From contig JAZOAH010000027.1 in assembly GCA_045595395.1 (NCBI GenBank), forward strand, positions 1 through 28,309: a stretch of DNA of 28,309 bases, written 5' to 3'. The notes under the pieces are model-generated. The model ran no database searches, had not been told where the DNA came from, and saw only the letters and a list, made by a program, of their open reading frames with translations. Shown here in pieces: positions 17,718 through 24,367 of this stretch. Numbering within the stretch: position 1 is the first letter of the stretch; the number at the start of each line of letters is the position of its first letter. The DNA comes from CAKSHC01 sp045595395. Lineage in GTDB: Bacteria > Bacillota > Clostridia > Oscillospirales > UMGS1783. A program made the position numbers and the translations under genes.

Positions 17718-18554
17718 TTATTCGGTCTCGATCAGATAACGGCCGACGATCTCGTCAACCACCATCGCATCCACACGACCGGCCTTGAGATCCAGATAGC
17801 AGGTCACATTGTCTTCATACTCGATGACCTCGCCCACCTTCTCGTAGACGGCATTGCCCTGCAGCGCCTCGAGAGCCGAGGAGCCCTTCTGCAGCCCCAC
17901 CTTCTTGCCCTCCAGTCCGGCAACCGTTGTGATAGCCGAGCCTTCCGGCACGATAACGATCTGGGCATTGGCTACATAGGCCTTAGGGATAAACATGGCC
18001 TCGACACGCTCATCGGTAATGGTCATGCCGTTCCAGATGCAGTCGATCTTGCCGCCGTCCAGTTCCATTTCCTTGGAATCCCAGTTGATGGGCTGTTTGA
18101 CCAGGGTCACGCCCATTCTCTTGCAGACCTCTTCGGCCAGGTCGATATCAAAGCCGACGATCTCATTGTTTTCATCGGTAAATCCCATTGGCGGGAAGGA
18201 GGCATCCAGGCCAAGCACCAGCTTGCCGGCATCCTTGACCTTCTGCAGCGACTGGTCGCCGCCGGGAGCGGTCGTATCCTCAATATAAGTATCATTCTTC
18301 ACCAAAATATTTTTGCCAAACCATTTTTCGCTGATCTGTGCGGCCGTGCCGTCCTCGATCATGTCATCCAGGGCATCGTACACCGCCATGCCCAGCGCAA
18401 TATCGTTCTTGCGGAAACCGATACCGTATTCCTCGGCCTGCAGCTTATCCTCCAGTACCACATAGGTCTTCTCGGTCGAGGCCGTCGTGCCGCCACAACC
18501 AACCACGGCCAGCAGCATGAGCGCCGCCAAAATCATCGCCAGGATCTTTTTCAT
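17718..18554 (-). CDS. Circularly permuted amino-acid-binding lipoprotein (SBP family 3)
   Basis: A 278-residue lipoprotein: signal peptide MKKILAMILAALMLLAVVGC with the lipid cysteine at 20. Residues 30-82 (YVVLEDKLQAEEYGIGFRKND through ISEKWFGKN) are what normally closes this family: hinge strand YGIGFRK and the DGT...KWFG helix. After a linker (83-103) comes the normal beginning, GKLVLGLDASFPPMGF, then EIVGFDIDLAEEV, DCIWNGMTITDERVE, GLEGKKVGLQKGSSA, and the chain ends VDAMVVDEIVGRYLIETE, exactly where YVVL would normally follow. The frame is open throughout. Both halves are well conserved, so the fold can be complete with new ends in the second lobe. AAGGAG lies eight bases before this ATG; a longer in-frame start is unsupported. 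Normal permease and ATPase genes follow. Likely binds a polar amino acid for import. Confidence 0.92.
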   Translation of the reverse strand: MKKILAMILAALMLLAVVGCGGTTASTEKTYVVLEDKLQAEEYGIGFRKNDIALGMAVYDALDDMIEDGTAAQISEKWFGKNILVKNDTYIEDTTAPGGDQSLQKVKDAGKLVLGLDASFPPMGFTDENNEIVGFDIDLAEEVCKRMGVTLVKQPINWDSKEMELDGGKIDCIWNGMTITDERVEAMFIPKAYVANAQIVIVPEGSAITTVAGLEGKKVGLQKGSSALEALQGNAVYEKVGEVIEYEDNVTCYLDLKAGRVDAMVVDEIVGRYLIETE

Positions 18555-18588
18555 CTTCGTTTCTCCTTTTTTTCTTTGAGATGCTATC

Positions 18589-18613
18589 ATTATATGCTTT
18601 ATTGTGATAAAGC
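18589..18613 (-). promoter_or_regulatory. -10 box with 18-bp palindromic operator, amino-acid ABC operon
   Basis: On the minus strand TATAAT (18589-18594) is preceded one base upstream by GCTTTAT-CACA-ATAAAGC (18596-18613), perfectly symmetrical in its 7-bp arms. It occupies the spacer region between -35 and -10, a usual place for a repressor site. The regulator is unknown; no good -35 box is seen, which fits an activator- or repressor-controlled promoter. Confidence 0.6.
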
Positions 18614-18747
18614 GCTACCATGAAAACAGAATAGAATCCTGCAATTTTCCTTGATTTTCCTTGATTTCCTTTTACTTTCGCCCATTTACATAGAATTGCT
18701 GAATTTTTCAGCCATATGGACCAAAACTAAAAGCGGAGGTGACGAAA

Positions 18748-18921
18748 GTGAGTCCAAAAGAACTTCTTTATATCGAAGACGCATTGGGCCGCATCCAGTT
18801 TTTGCGGCAGAAATGCACCGAATATCAGTCTCAAATAACCAACGAACAATTACGAGGCCTGCTCACCCGCATTGAAAATGAGCAGTGCTCCCTGTTCAAT
18901 CAGTTTTACGGACAGTTGTAA
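18748..18921 (+). CDS. Small CotF-associated spore coat-type protein
   Basis: A 57-residue soluble, helical protein, MSPKELLYIEDALGRIQFLRQ onward, rich in Gln and charged residues, with two cysteines. The pattern (L-Y-I-E-D-A-L then a helix with Q-N-E-Q repeats) resembles the short partner found ahead of CotF-type spore coat proteins in Clostridia. It starts at GTG 18748, eight bases after GGAGG; a GTG at 18739 touches that site and is less likely. The stop is followed within 10 bases by the CotF gene, so the two are cotranscribed. Assignment rests mainly on the neighbour and helix pattern. Confidence 0.7.
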   Translation: MSPKELLYIEDALGRIQFLRQKCTEYQSQITNEQLRGLLTRIENEQCSLFNQFYGQL

Positions 18922-18931
18922 GGAGGTAGCC

Positions 18932-19180
18932 ATGAAGGATCAATTCATGATGGAGGACGTGCTGACCACCCTCAAAGCCCAGATCGACCTGTTTTCGCAC
19001 GGCACCGTCGAATCGACCGCTCCCGGCGTGCACAACACATTCCACGATGCGCTGTGCAAGGCTACACAGCAGCAGAATGAGGTTTACAATGCCATGGCGG
19101 CGATGGGCTGGTATCCGTCGACCCAGGCTGAGCAACAGCAGATCGACCAGGTCAAGCAAAAATACGCTATGCCCTGCTAA
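18932..19180 (+). CDS. CotF-family spore coat protein
   Basis: An 82-residue protein starting MKDQFMMEDVLTTLKAQIDL, with HDALCKATQQQNEVYNAMAAMGWYPSTQAEQQQIDQVKQKY at the end. The helical-hairpin ferritin-like pattern and the M-x-x-x-GWY-P...A...QI-x-x-x-K ending are those of the Coat_F family, proteins of the spore coat. AAGGAGG lies five bases before the ATG. It shows that the organism, or its recent ancestor, forms spores. A bidirectional terminator follows. The ending MPC is short and may expose a cysteine for cross-linking (inference). Confidence 0.8.
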   Translation: MKDQFMMEDVLTTLKAQIDLFSHGTVESTAPGVHNTFHDALCKATQQQNEVYNAMAAMGWYPSTQAEQQQIDQVKQKYAMPC

Positions 19181-19187
19181 ATCTGCA

Positions 19188-19217
19188 AAAAAAGAGGAGT
19201 CTTTCGACTCCTCTTTT
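19188..19217. terminator. Bidirectional terminator between cotF-type gene and lipoprotein gene
   Basis: GAGGAGTC-TTTC-GACTCCTC (19194-19213) with A-rich sequence before and TTTTCTT after. It can end the coat operon on the plus strand and, with a seven-T run, the lipoprotein operon on the minus strand. Confidence 0.9.
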
Positions 19218-19227
19218 CTTATGCAAT

Positions 19228-19653
19228 TTAGGGAAAGTCCCGTTCCAGTTGTCGTAGCAGTTGCGATGTATCCGCTTCATACCACTCCCCATTATAACGA
19301 ACCATATTCCCGTTAACGATCAGTTTTACTTCCACGGTCTCATACTCGGTGTCGCTATGCCAGATAGTATAATCGGTCACGACTTCATACAGATTGGCAT
19401 CCATCGAACCCTCTTTGTTGGTTCTGTTTAATGGCAAATTGCGAAGTGCCGATTGATAAACGGCGCAACGGTCGCCCCGCTCAAAATTCAGATAGAGCTT
19501 AGTCTGTCCCGCATGGCGCAGGGTGTAGCTCCTAGCCTGTTCGGGCAGTTTGAAAAGTTCCTCGCCCGTCAGCTCATACTCCGTTGTATCCACACATCCA
19601 CACAAACCAAATAACAAAATCAGCAACATACTGATTGCCAATATCCGTTTCAT
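19228..19653 (-). CDS. Lipoprotein of unknown function (paralogue 1)
   Basis: A 141-residue lipoprotein: signal peptide MKRILAISMLLILLFGLCGC with the lipid cysteine at 20. The rest reads TGEELFKLPEQARSYTLRHAG, a basic/polar middle, a beta-rich stretch EYETVEVKLIVNGNMVRYNGEWYEA and the ending LLRQLERDFP. It shares this layout with the gene at 19674-20120 (LPxQ near the start, WYEAxT and LLRQLERDF at the end), so the two arose by duplication. No known domain was recognised. It lies 20 bases after its paralogue, in one operon, and is followed by a terminator. GGGGTGG precedes the ATG. Confidence 0.75.
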   Translation of the reverse strand: MKRILAISMLLILLFGLCGCVDTTEYELTGEELFKLPEQARSYTLRHAGQTKLYLNFERGDRCAVYQSALRNLPLNRTNKEGSMDANLYEVVTDYTIWHSDTEYETVEVKLIVNGNMVRYNGEWYEADTSQLLRQLERDFP

Positions 19654-19673
19654 GCGCCACCCCTTTCCTTTTC

Positions 19674-20120
19674 TTATGCCACATCGGCAAAGTCGCGCTC
19701 TAACTGTCGAAGCAACCGGGCCGTGTTGGCTTCATACCACTGATCGTCATATAAAACCAAATCATCTTTGATAATGATCCGTATATACTTCGTGTCCAGT
19801 ATTTTATTCGTATATTCTTCGCGAATGGTAACGGAAAAACTAATCTCATAAATGCTGCGATCTAATTCACTTTTTCGGCTTGTTGGCGTAAGTGCTAAAC
19901 TTTTTAATAATCGGTTGTATGTCGCTAATTTTGCTCCGTCATTCGCCCGTCCGTCGGGCGAATTTATATAGGCATATCCAAGCCCATTATGCCGAAGTTC
20001 AATGTGATTCAATTGATCCGGAAGGTAGAACAGCTCCGTACCCGATATATAGTCTTCTCCGCAACTGCTTAAACTAACAAGCACAACCAGAAGCATACAT
20101 ATTGAAATTGCTTTTTTCAT
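19674..20120 (-). CDS. Lipoprotein of unknown function (paralogue 2)
   Basis: A 148-residue lipoprotein with signal peptide MKKAISICMLLVVLVSLSSC (lipid cysteine 20). The mature part has SGTELFYLPDQLNHIELRHNG, a central stretch with LLKSLALTPTSRKSELDRSIYEISFSV, and the ending DDQWYEANTARLLRQLERDF. It is the sister of the following gene. No family was recognised; exposure on the outer face of the membrane is implied by the lipobox. Codons here are more A/T-rich than in the housekeeping genes. The only promoter seen for it is upstream of a leader ORF and terminator hairpin. Confidence 0.75.
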   Translation of the reverse strand: MKKAISICMLLVVLVSLSSCGEDYISGTELFYLPDQLNHIELRHNGLGYAYINSPDGRANDGAKLATYNRLLKSLALTPTSRKSELDRSIYEISFSVTIREEYTNKILDTKYIRIIIKDDLVLYDDQWYEANTARLLRQLERDFADVA

Positions 20121-20145
20121 ACCGATCTCCCATTACCGCAATAAA

Positions 20146-20187
20146 TCAAAAGGGCATAAACCGTACTCTCTCGATCGGTTTATGCCC
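20146..20187 (-). terminator. Terminator hairpin between leader ORF and lipoprotein genes
   Basis: GGGCATAAACC pairs perfectly with GGTTTATGCCC (11 bp, 14-base loop), followed on the minus strand by TTTTGATTT. The stop codon of the leader ORF (20180-20182) lies inside the first arm, and the lipoprotein start is about 25 bases further on. Confidence 0.8.
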
Positions 20188-20284
20188 GTTTGCTAACGAT
20201 CAGCAGGTGATACCTCTTATTTCTGCACACAGGAGAGGAATTCGCCGTAGGGGATAACCCAATCCCGAACCGAACTTTTCTCAT
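20180..20284 (-). CDS. Possible 34-codon leader ORF
   Basis: An ATG at 20284, with AAGGAG at 20295-20300 (10-base spacing) and a consensus promoter about 35 bases further up, opens a frame MRKVRFGIGLSPTANSSPVC ending IVSKRA, with many basic residues and no known family. Its stop is within the terminator stem, so a translating ribosome would disturb that hairpin. A second frame over the same bases reads RDWVIPYGEFLSCVQK and stop at 20217, which looks more protein-like but lacks a start codon; a decayed small gene is therefore also possible. Low certainty that the peptide itself matters. Confidence 0.35.
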   Translation of the reverse strand: MRKVRFGIGLSPTANSSPVCRNKRYHLLIVSKRA

Positions 20285-20318
20285 CTTCTCCACTCTCCTT
20301 TCTGCTTTCTCTATTTTA

Positions 20319-20347
20319 ACTATACCAGCATTTGTCAATATTGTCAA
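20319..20347 (-). promoter_or_regulatory. Sigma-A promoter for leader ORF/lipoprotein operon, with direct repeat
   Basis: TTGACA (20342-20347), 17-base spacer, TATAGT (20319-20324) on the minus strand. The -35 box is within a direct repeat, TTGTCAA-TA-TTGTCAA on the plus strand (20332-20347), which may be a regulator site. It diverges from the ABC transporter promoter, the two -35 boxes being 19 bases apart. Confidence 0.75.
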
Positions 20348-20366
20348 GTAATTTAACAATGTTTTG

Positions 20367-20394
20367 TTGATTTTGGTAAAATTTATGGTATAAT
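20367..20394 (+). promoter_or_regulatory. Sigma-A promoter for the fused ABC transporter
   Basis: TTGATT (20367-20372), 16-base spacer, TATAAT (20389-20394) with a TG one base before the -10 (extended -10). The start codon lies 30 bases downstream of the -10 box, after AAGGAGG. Confidence 0.75.
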
Positions 20395-20423
20395 GGACGC
20401 AAGAACAACAAGGAGGGACCGAC

Positions 20424-23072
20424 ATGATCCGCATCGACAACATAACCAAGCAATACCAAAGCAAGCACAACACCGTAACCGCCATCCACGATCTGTCCCT
20501 CTCGATCGGGGAACGAGGCCTGGTTTTCCTGGTCGGCCGTTCCGGCTGCGGCAAAACCACCCTGCTCAATCTCATCGGCGGCATGGACGAGGTCACCTCG
20601 GGTGAGATCACGGTAGCTGGCCGGCCGCTAAGCCGCTTTCAACCAAAGGACTATGACGCCTACCGCAACACCTTTGTCGGCTTTGTCTTTCAAGATTTTA
20701 ACCTCATTGAGGAGTTAACGGTAGCCGAAAATATCGGCTTTGCCCTCGAACTTCAAAGCAAAAAACCAAGTGCCGCCGAAATTGAAGCGGTGCTGGCCCA
20801 GGTCGAAATGGAGGGGTTGGGCGACCGCTATCCTAAAGAGCTGTCGGGCGGACAGAAGCAGCGCATCGCTATCGCCCGAGCCCTGATCAAAAAGCCCCGC
20901 CTTCTGCTGGCCGATGAGCCGACCGGCGCACTGGACGAAACGACGGGACGGCAGATCTTAGAGCTGCTCAAAAAGCTATCTCATGATACCCTGGTGCTCA
21001 TCGTATCCCACGACCGGGAGTTTGCCGCTCAGTACGGCGACCGCATCATCGAACTGGCCGACGGCAAGCTGATCTCCGATACCGGCGACACCGAAGCCGA
21101 AGAGTCGGTTTCGGCTCCAACCGTCAAGAGCCGCCTGTCCTTTGCCACCTGCCTAAAACTGGCCTGGCGCTATCTGAAAAGCCGCAAGCTGCGAGTGGCC
21201 GTGGTGGCCCTGCTCTCGGTGGCCGCCCTGCTCATGGTCAGCGTGACCGACCTGATCTCGGCCTACGATAAGCAGACGGCCATCATCTCCTCCCTCTATG
21301 AAAACCAGACCCCCTATGTCACCCTGCTAAAAGAAAAGAATATCCATGATGCCTGGTACGGCGACGGCTTTCAACTCACCGATGCCGACATTCAATCTCT
21401 CGCGCAAAGAACCGATACTGTCGTTAAGGGCGTGTATACGCCGCCCTTCGCCGATTTAGACCTTTCCCAAAACTACGGCAGCACCCTCGTCATGAACGAG
21501 CATTACGGCGAGTATGTACCCGCCCTCTCCGGCTTTGTCGAGTTTTCTGAGCAGGACATGACCGATTTCGGCTTTACCCTCATGGCCGGACATCTGCCCG
21601 AAAAGGAATATGAACTGGTCGTGTCCGACTATGTCTATCAGTCCTTCCTACACGCCGGCTACCGCAGTTTTACCGGCCCCCATACCACCGTCAAGGATAT
21701 CAGCCAACCCAATCAACCGATCATTGCCGACCTCACCTGGGAGGAATACCTGGCCGATCCCGAACAGTACGCCGGCAACCCCAATTACATGATGGGCACA
21801 AAACTTGACTCTTCCTCCACCACCATGACCATTGCCTCCGTAAACGCCCCCGAGGATCTGCTCGGCAAGACCGTTTTTATCGATTATCGCAACTACACCA
21901 TTACCGGCATTATCGACACCGGCTTTGACGAGAGCCGCTATACCGACCTGACGGCGGCCGACTTTGATTCCCTTCGTGCCAATGTGTTGGAGTATGAGCG
22001 GCAATACGGGCTGGCCTGCGCTGCCTTTGTCGCCCCCGGCATGATCGCCACCCTCGAGGGTTATCATCCCAGTGTCGTCACCGTTCCGGGGTTGACCTTC
22101 ACCTGCGAAAACGAATATATCATCCAGCAGACCAGTACCATTGGGCGCTTTTCCTCGGTTGACTTGGATAGACTTCAAGTTTCCTGGCTGGGTGACAAAT
22201 TGGTCGTTACCGATACCAATGAAATCATTGATATTAAGGGCGAAGCCCATACCGACATCAAGGAAAACGAAATTATCGTCTGCATGTCCCACACCTATCG
22301 GGACGAATACCATTCCGCCTCGCCCGACCAGCGGTTTGTACAGTTGAATATGACCGCCACCTATGCCGACAAGCATACCCGCATCCTTGGTTCCGGCTAC
22401 ACTCAAATCGGGAGGATCAACGAACAAGGTCCACTTAAAAATTACCTCTATCCCATCGGCTCCTTTATTTTGGTGTCTGATGATCTGTTTGATGATCTGA
22501 CCGAGGGGCGCGAAGGCCGCTATGCCTACGCCGTGTCGGCTCTACCTCAAGAGCGTGCCGACATTGCCGCCTTTGCTACGACCACGGCAGCCGACAACAG
22601 CGGCATCCGCTACTCCCTGCAAAGCGGTGTGACCTATGAGATCGCCGCCCTCGACGAGGTCTTTCTCTCCCTGGCTAACATCTTCCGCTATATCGGTATC
22701 GGTCTTGCCCTGTTCGCCTTTGCCATGCTTTGGCATTTCACCGGCGACGGCATCCATCGGCGCCGCCGTCCCATCGGCATCATGCGTGCCATGGGCGCAG
22801 GCGGCTGGGACGTGGGCGGTATCTTCTTCACCGAAAGCCTGATGCTGGCTCTGTTCTCGGCGACAATAGCCTGTCTGTTGCTGACCGTCACGGCAGGCAT
22901 CGGCAACTGGCTGATCAAGCAGGAGTTCGGTATCCTGACCTCGCTGCTGAGTGTTGACATTCGCCAGATCGGCATCATCGCCCTTCTGTCCTTGGCCGTA
23001 TCAGCCCTGGCCAGCCTCATTCCCATTGCCCATTTGGCCACCAAAAAGCCCATTGATGTCATACGCGGCTAA
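20424..23072 (+). CDS. ABC transporter, ATPase fused to FtsX/MacB-type permease
   Basis: An 882-residue single chain. ATPase domain (about 1-220): Walker A GRSGCGKTT, Q-loop FQDFNL, signature LSGGQKQRIAIA, Walker B LLLADEPTGALDE and switch IVSHDR. A helix near 260-280 (VAVVALLSVAALLMVSVTD) is followed by some 480 mostly extracellular residues, then three helices near the end with the FtsX pattern RRRRPIGIMRAMGAGGWDVG and the closing PIDVIRG. This four-helix MacB/BceB-like design usually exports or removes peptides, antibiotics or lipoproteins at the cell surface, or transmits mechanical force. No two-component system is adjacent. AAGGAGG lies seven bases before the ATG. Divergent from two lipoproteins that might be partners (inference). 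Confidence 0.9.
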   Translation: MIRIDNITKQYQSKHNTVTAIHDLSLSIGERGLVFLVGRSGCGKTTLLNLIGGMDEVTSGEITVAGRPLSRFQPKDYDAYRNTFVGFVFQDFNLIEELTVAENIGFALELQSKKPSAAEIEAVLAQVEMEGLGDRYPKELSGGQKQRIAIARALIKKPRLLLADEPTGALDETTGRQILELLKKLSHDTLVLIVSHDREFAAQYGDRIIELADGKLISDTGDTEAEESVSAPTVKSRLSFATCLKLAWRYLKSRKLRVAVVALLSVAALLMVSVTDLISAYDKQTAIISSLYENQTPYVTLLKEKNIHDAWYGDGFQLTDADIQSLAQRTDTVVKGVYTPPFADLDLSQNYGSTLVMNEHYGEYVPALSGFVEFSEQDMTDFGFTLMAGHLPEKEYELVVSDYVYQSFLHAGYRSFTGPHTTVKDISQPNQPIIADLTWEEYLADPEQYAGNPNYMMGTKLDSSSTTMTIASVNAPEDLLGKTVFIDYRNYTITGIIDTGFDESRYTDLTAADFDSLRANVLEYERQYGLACAAFVAPGMIATLEGYHPSVVTVPGLTFTCENEYIIQQTSTIGRFSSVDLDRLQVSWLGDKLVVTDTNEIIDIKGEAHTDIKENEIIVCMSHTYRDEYHSASPDQRFVQLNMTATYADKHTRILGSGYTQIGRINEQGPLKNYLYPIGSFILVSDDLFDDLTEGREGRYAYAVSALPQERADIAAFATTTAADNSGIRYSLQSGVTYEIAALDEVFLSLANIFRYIGIGLALFAFAMLWHFTGDGIHRRRRPIGIMRAMGAGGWDVGGIFFTESLMLALFSATIACLLLTVTAGIGNWLIKQEFGILTSLLSVDIRQIGIIALLSLAVSALASLIPIAHLATKKPIDVIRG

Positions 23073-23107
23073 AGCAGTTATCGGTTATCAGTTATTGGTT
23101 ATCAGTT

Positions 23108-23143
23108 AAAAAAGTTGATGCCAATCTTGGCATCAACTTTTTT
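23108..23143. terminator. Bidirectional terminator inside the cassette
   Basis: AAAAAAGTTGATGCCA-ATCT-TGGCATCAACTTTTTT, a 16-bp perfect stem with A-run and T-run on either side. It serves the ABC gene on the plus strand and the four-helix-bundle gene on the minus strand, whose TGA stop (23133-23135) lies within the stem. Confidence 0.9.
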
Positions 23144-23486
23144 CTTTTAGGGTCTTTAGGGCGGCTATCATCATTCGCAAAAGGGATTGGCAGGTGTTTC
23201 GCATGGATTCATATGTGTCTTTGGAAATCGAGTTTGTTTCATATAAAAGTTCCAGCCAATACTCTGTTTCATAACATTCTTTTTGTGCAATTTGCAGTTT
23301 GGATATAAAATCTTTTGTCCCCTGCGCATAACGAGCCTCATGCAGGTTTGCTCCAATGGAGGTGCCGGATCGAAGAAACTGATCGACCAACGCATATTCC
23401 ACCCGTCGCTCCCGCATTTCACGACACAGAAAAACAACTCGTTTAGCAAATCCTTTCGCTGTATCTCTTAGCACACTGTCCGCCAC
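23133..23486 (-). CDS. Four-helix bundle protein (S23/IVS-type)
   Basis: A 117-residue helical protein with the family pattern: AKGFAKRVVFLCREMRE, then ALVDQFLRSGTSIGANLHEA, KDFISKLQIAQKECYETEYWLELL and a last amphipathic helix. This family includes proteins first found in 23S rRNA intervening sequences and the Avd accessory protein of diversity-generating retroelements; they form pentamers that bind nucleic acid. No reverse transcriptase or rRNA is near, so the function here is unknown. GTG start with GGGAGAG eight bases before it. The gene sits alone between short inverted repeats. Confidence 0.88.
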   Translation of the reverse strand: MADSVLRDTAKGFAKRVVFLCREMRERRVEYALVDQFLRSGTSIGANLHEARYAQGTKDFISKLQIAQKECYETEYWLELLYETNSISKDTYESMRNTCQSLLRMMIAALKTLKEKS

Positions 23487-23519
23487 GCAAATTCTCTCCC
23501 TCTATCTCTAACCGATAAC

Positions 23520-24362
23520 TCAGCCTGCTGTCGGTTGGGTTTTGACCAATACGGCGCTGACGACCAGGCGGTCGGCGTCGGTGGTACAGGTCGAAAGGGT
23601 GATGATGGTATCCTCCTCGGTCACCTCGACTCCGAAATCCTTAAGCGATTTGGCCTTCATCTCGTTGACCAGCGCAGTAAATTCTCCGTTTTGATAGAAG
23701 TTGGTCTGAATATAATAGAAATCGACCGATGTGGTATAGACGGCAAAGACCCGCCACTCCGAGGTTTCGGTAGGGGTAGTCAGATGGATGGTGTGATAGG
23801 CGGGATTGTTGAGCCACCAACTGCGTCGGCAATACTCCAAGGAGCCGAACATCGACATATCACGGCGGCCATGCCCATAGATGATGAGATTTTTGTTGGC
23901 CCTTAGATCATTAAAATTGCAACGGTAATCGCCATAGATCCAGCCGGCCTTGGTCCCTCTGCGATAAAAATCCCGATTGAGATAATAGTCATTGTTGTCG
24001 GTCTGCACCACCGGATAATTGACGTTGGTGCCCGACACCCGCAACCAGCCGACCGTGTCGGCGTTCTGCTGTTTGAGTTGCTCTAAACTTAGGTCGGATA
24101 ACAGGACCGGTTTTTCTTCCTCAACCGGCGGAAGCACAGCTACTCCCTCTACAATGACCGTGCTTTCGCTGACCCCTGCCATGCTCTGCAGTTCATGTGT
24201 CAGTTGACTGGTCTTATAATTTTCATACAGCCATTGTCCCAAAAAGAAGGCCGAAACCAGGAAGACCAGAATGCACACACCGATGATGACATCATACATC
24301 CATGTGCCCTTTTTCCTCTTTTGGGGTTGCTCCTGTATCTCTTGTTTTGTTTCTTCATTCAT
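23520..24362 (-). CDS. srtB: Class B sortase
   Basis: A 280-residue membrane-anchored protein: short cytoplasmic N-terminus, one helix near 24-47 (YDVIIGVCILVFLVSAFFLG), then the sortase barrel with NADTVGWLRVSGTNVNYPVVQ and NDYYLNRDF, typical of class B. Catalytic residues are His in IIYGHGRRD (near 162), Cys in LSTCTTDADR (near 257) and the following Arg. Class B sortases attach proteins with an NPQTN-like signal to peptidoglycan, or assemble pili. No such substrate is in the window. Start: GGAG is eight bases before this ATG, five bases beyond the stop of the phosphatase gene, so the two are coupled. Confidence 0.93.
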   Translation of the reverse strand: MNEETKQEIQEQPQKRKKGTWMYDVIIGVCILVFLVSAFFLGQWLYENYKTSQLTHELQSMAGVSESTVIVEGVAVLPPVEEEKPVLLSDLSLEQLKQQNADTVGWLRVSGTNVNYPVVQTDNNDYYLNRDFYRRGTKAGWIYGDYRCNFNDLRANKNLIIYGHGRRDMSMFGSLEYCRRSWWLNNPAYHTIHLTTPTETSEWRVFAVYTTSVDFYYIQTNFYQNGEFTALVNEMKAKSLKDFGVEVTEEDTIITLSTCTTDADRLVVSAVLVKTQPTAG

Positions 24363-24367
24363 GACAC

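Larger units (their letters stand above)
23077..23519. mobile_element. Four-helix-bundle gene cassette between short inverted repeats
   Basis: GTTATCGGTTA (23077-23087) is matched by its exact inverted copy TAACCGATAAC (23509-23519). On the left side the motif is repeated in degenerate form (TTATCAG, TTATTGG, TTATCAG to about 23106). The pair encloses exactly one gene and its terminator. The left end begins five bases after the ABC gene stop and the right end touches the sortase stop codon, so the unit occupies nearly the whole intergenic space. No transposase is inside. Confidence 0.5.

Noticed and set aside
20424..23072. Complete antibiotic-sensing Bce-type module
   Set aside because: The permease-ATPase fusion fits, but no sensor kinase or response regulator gene is adjacent, so a resistance module is not claimed.
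23133..23486. Diversity-generating retroelement or rRNA intervening sequence
   Set aside because: The four-helix-bundle gene belongs to a related family, but there is no reverse transcriptase, template/variable repeat or rRNA gene in the window.
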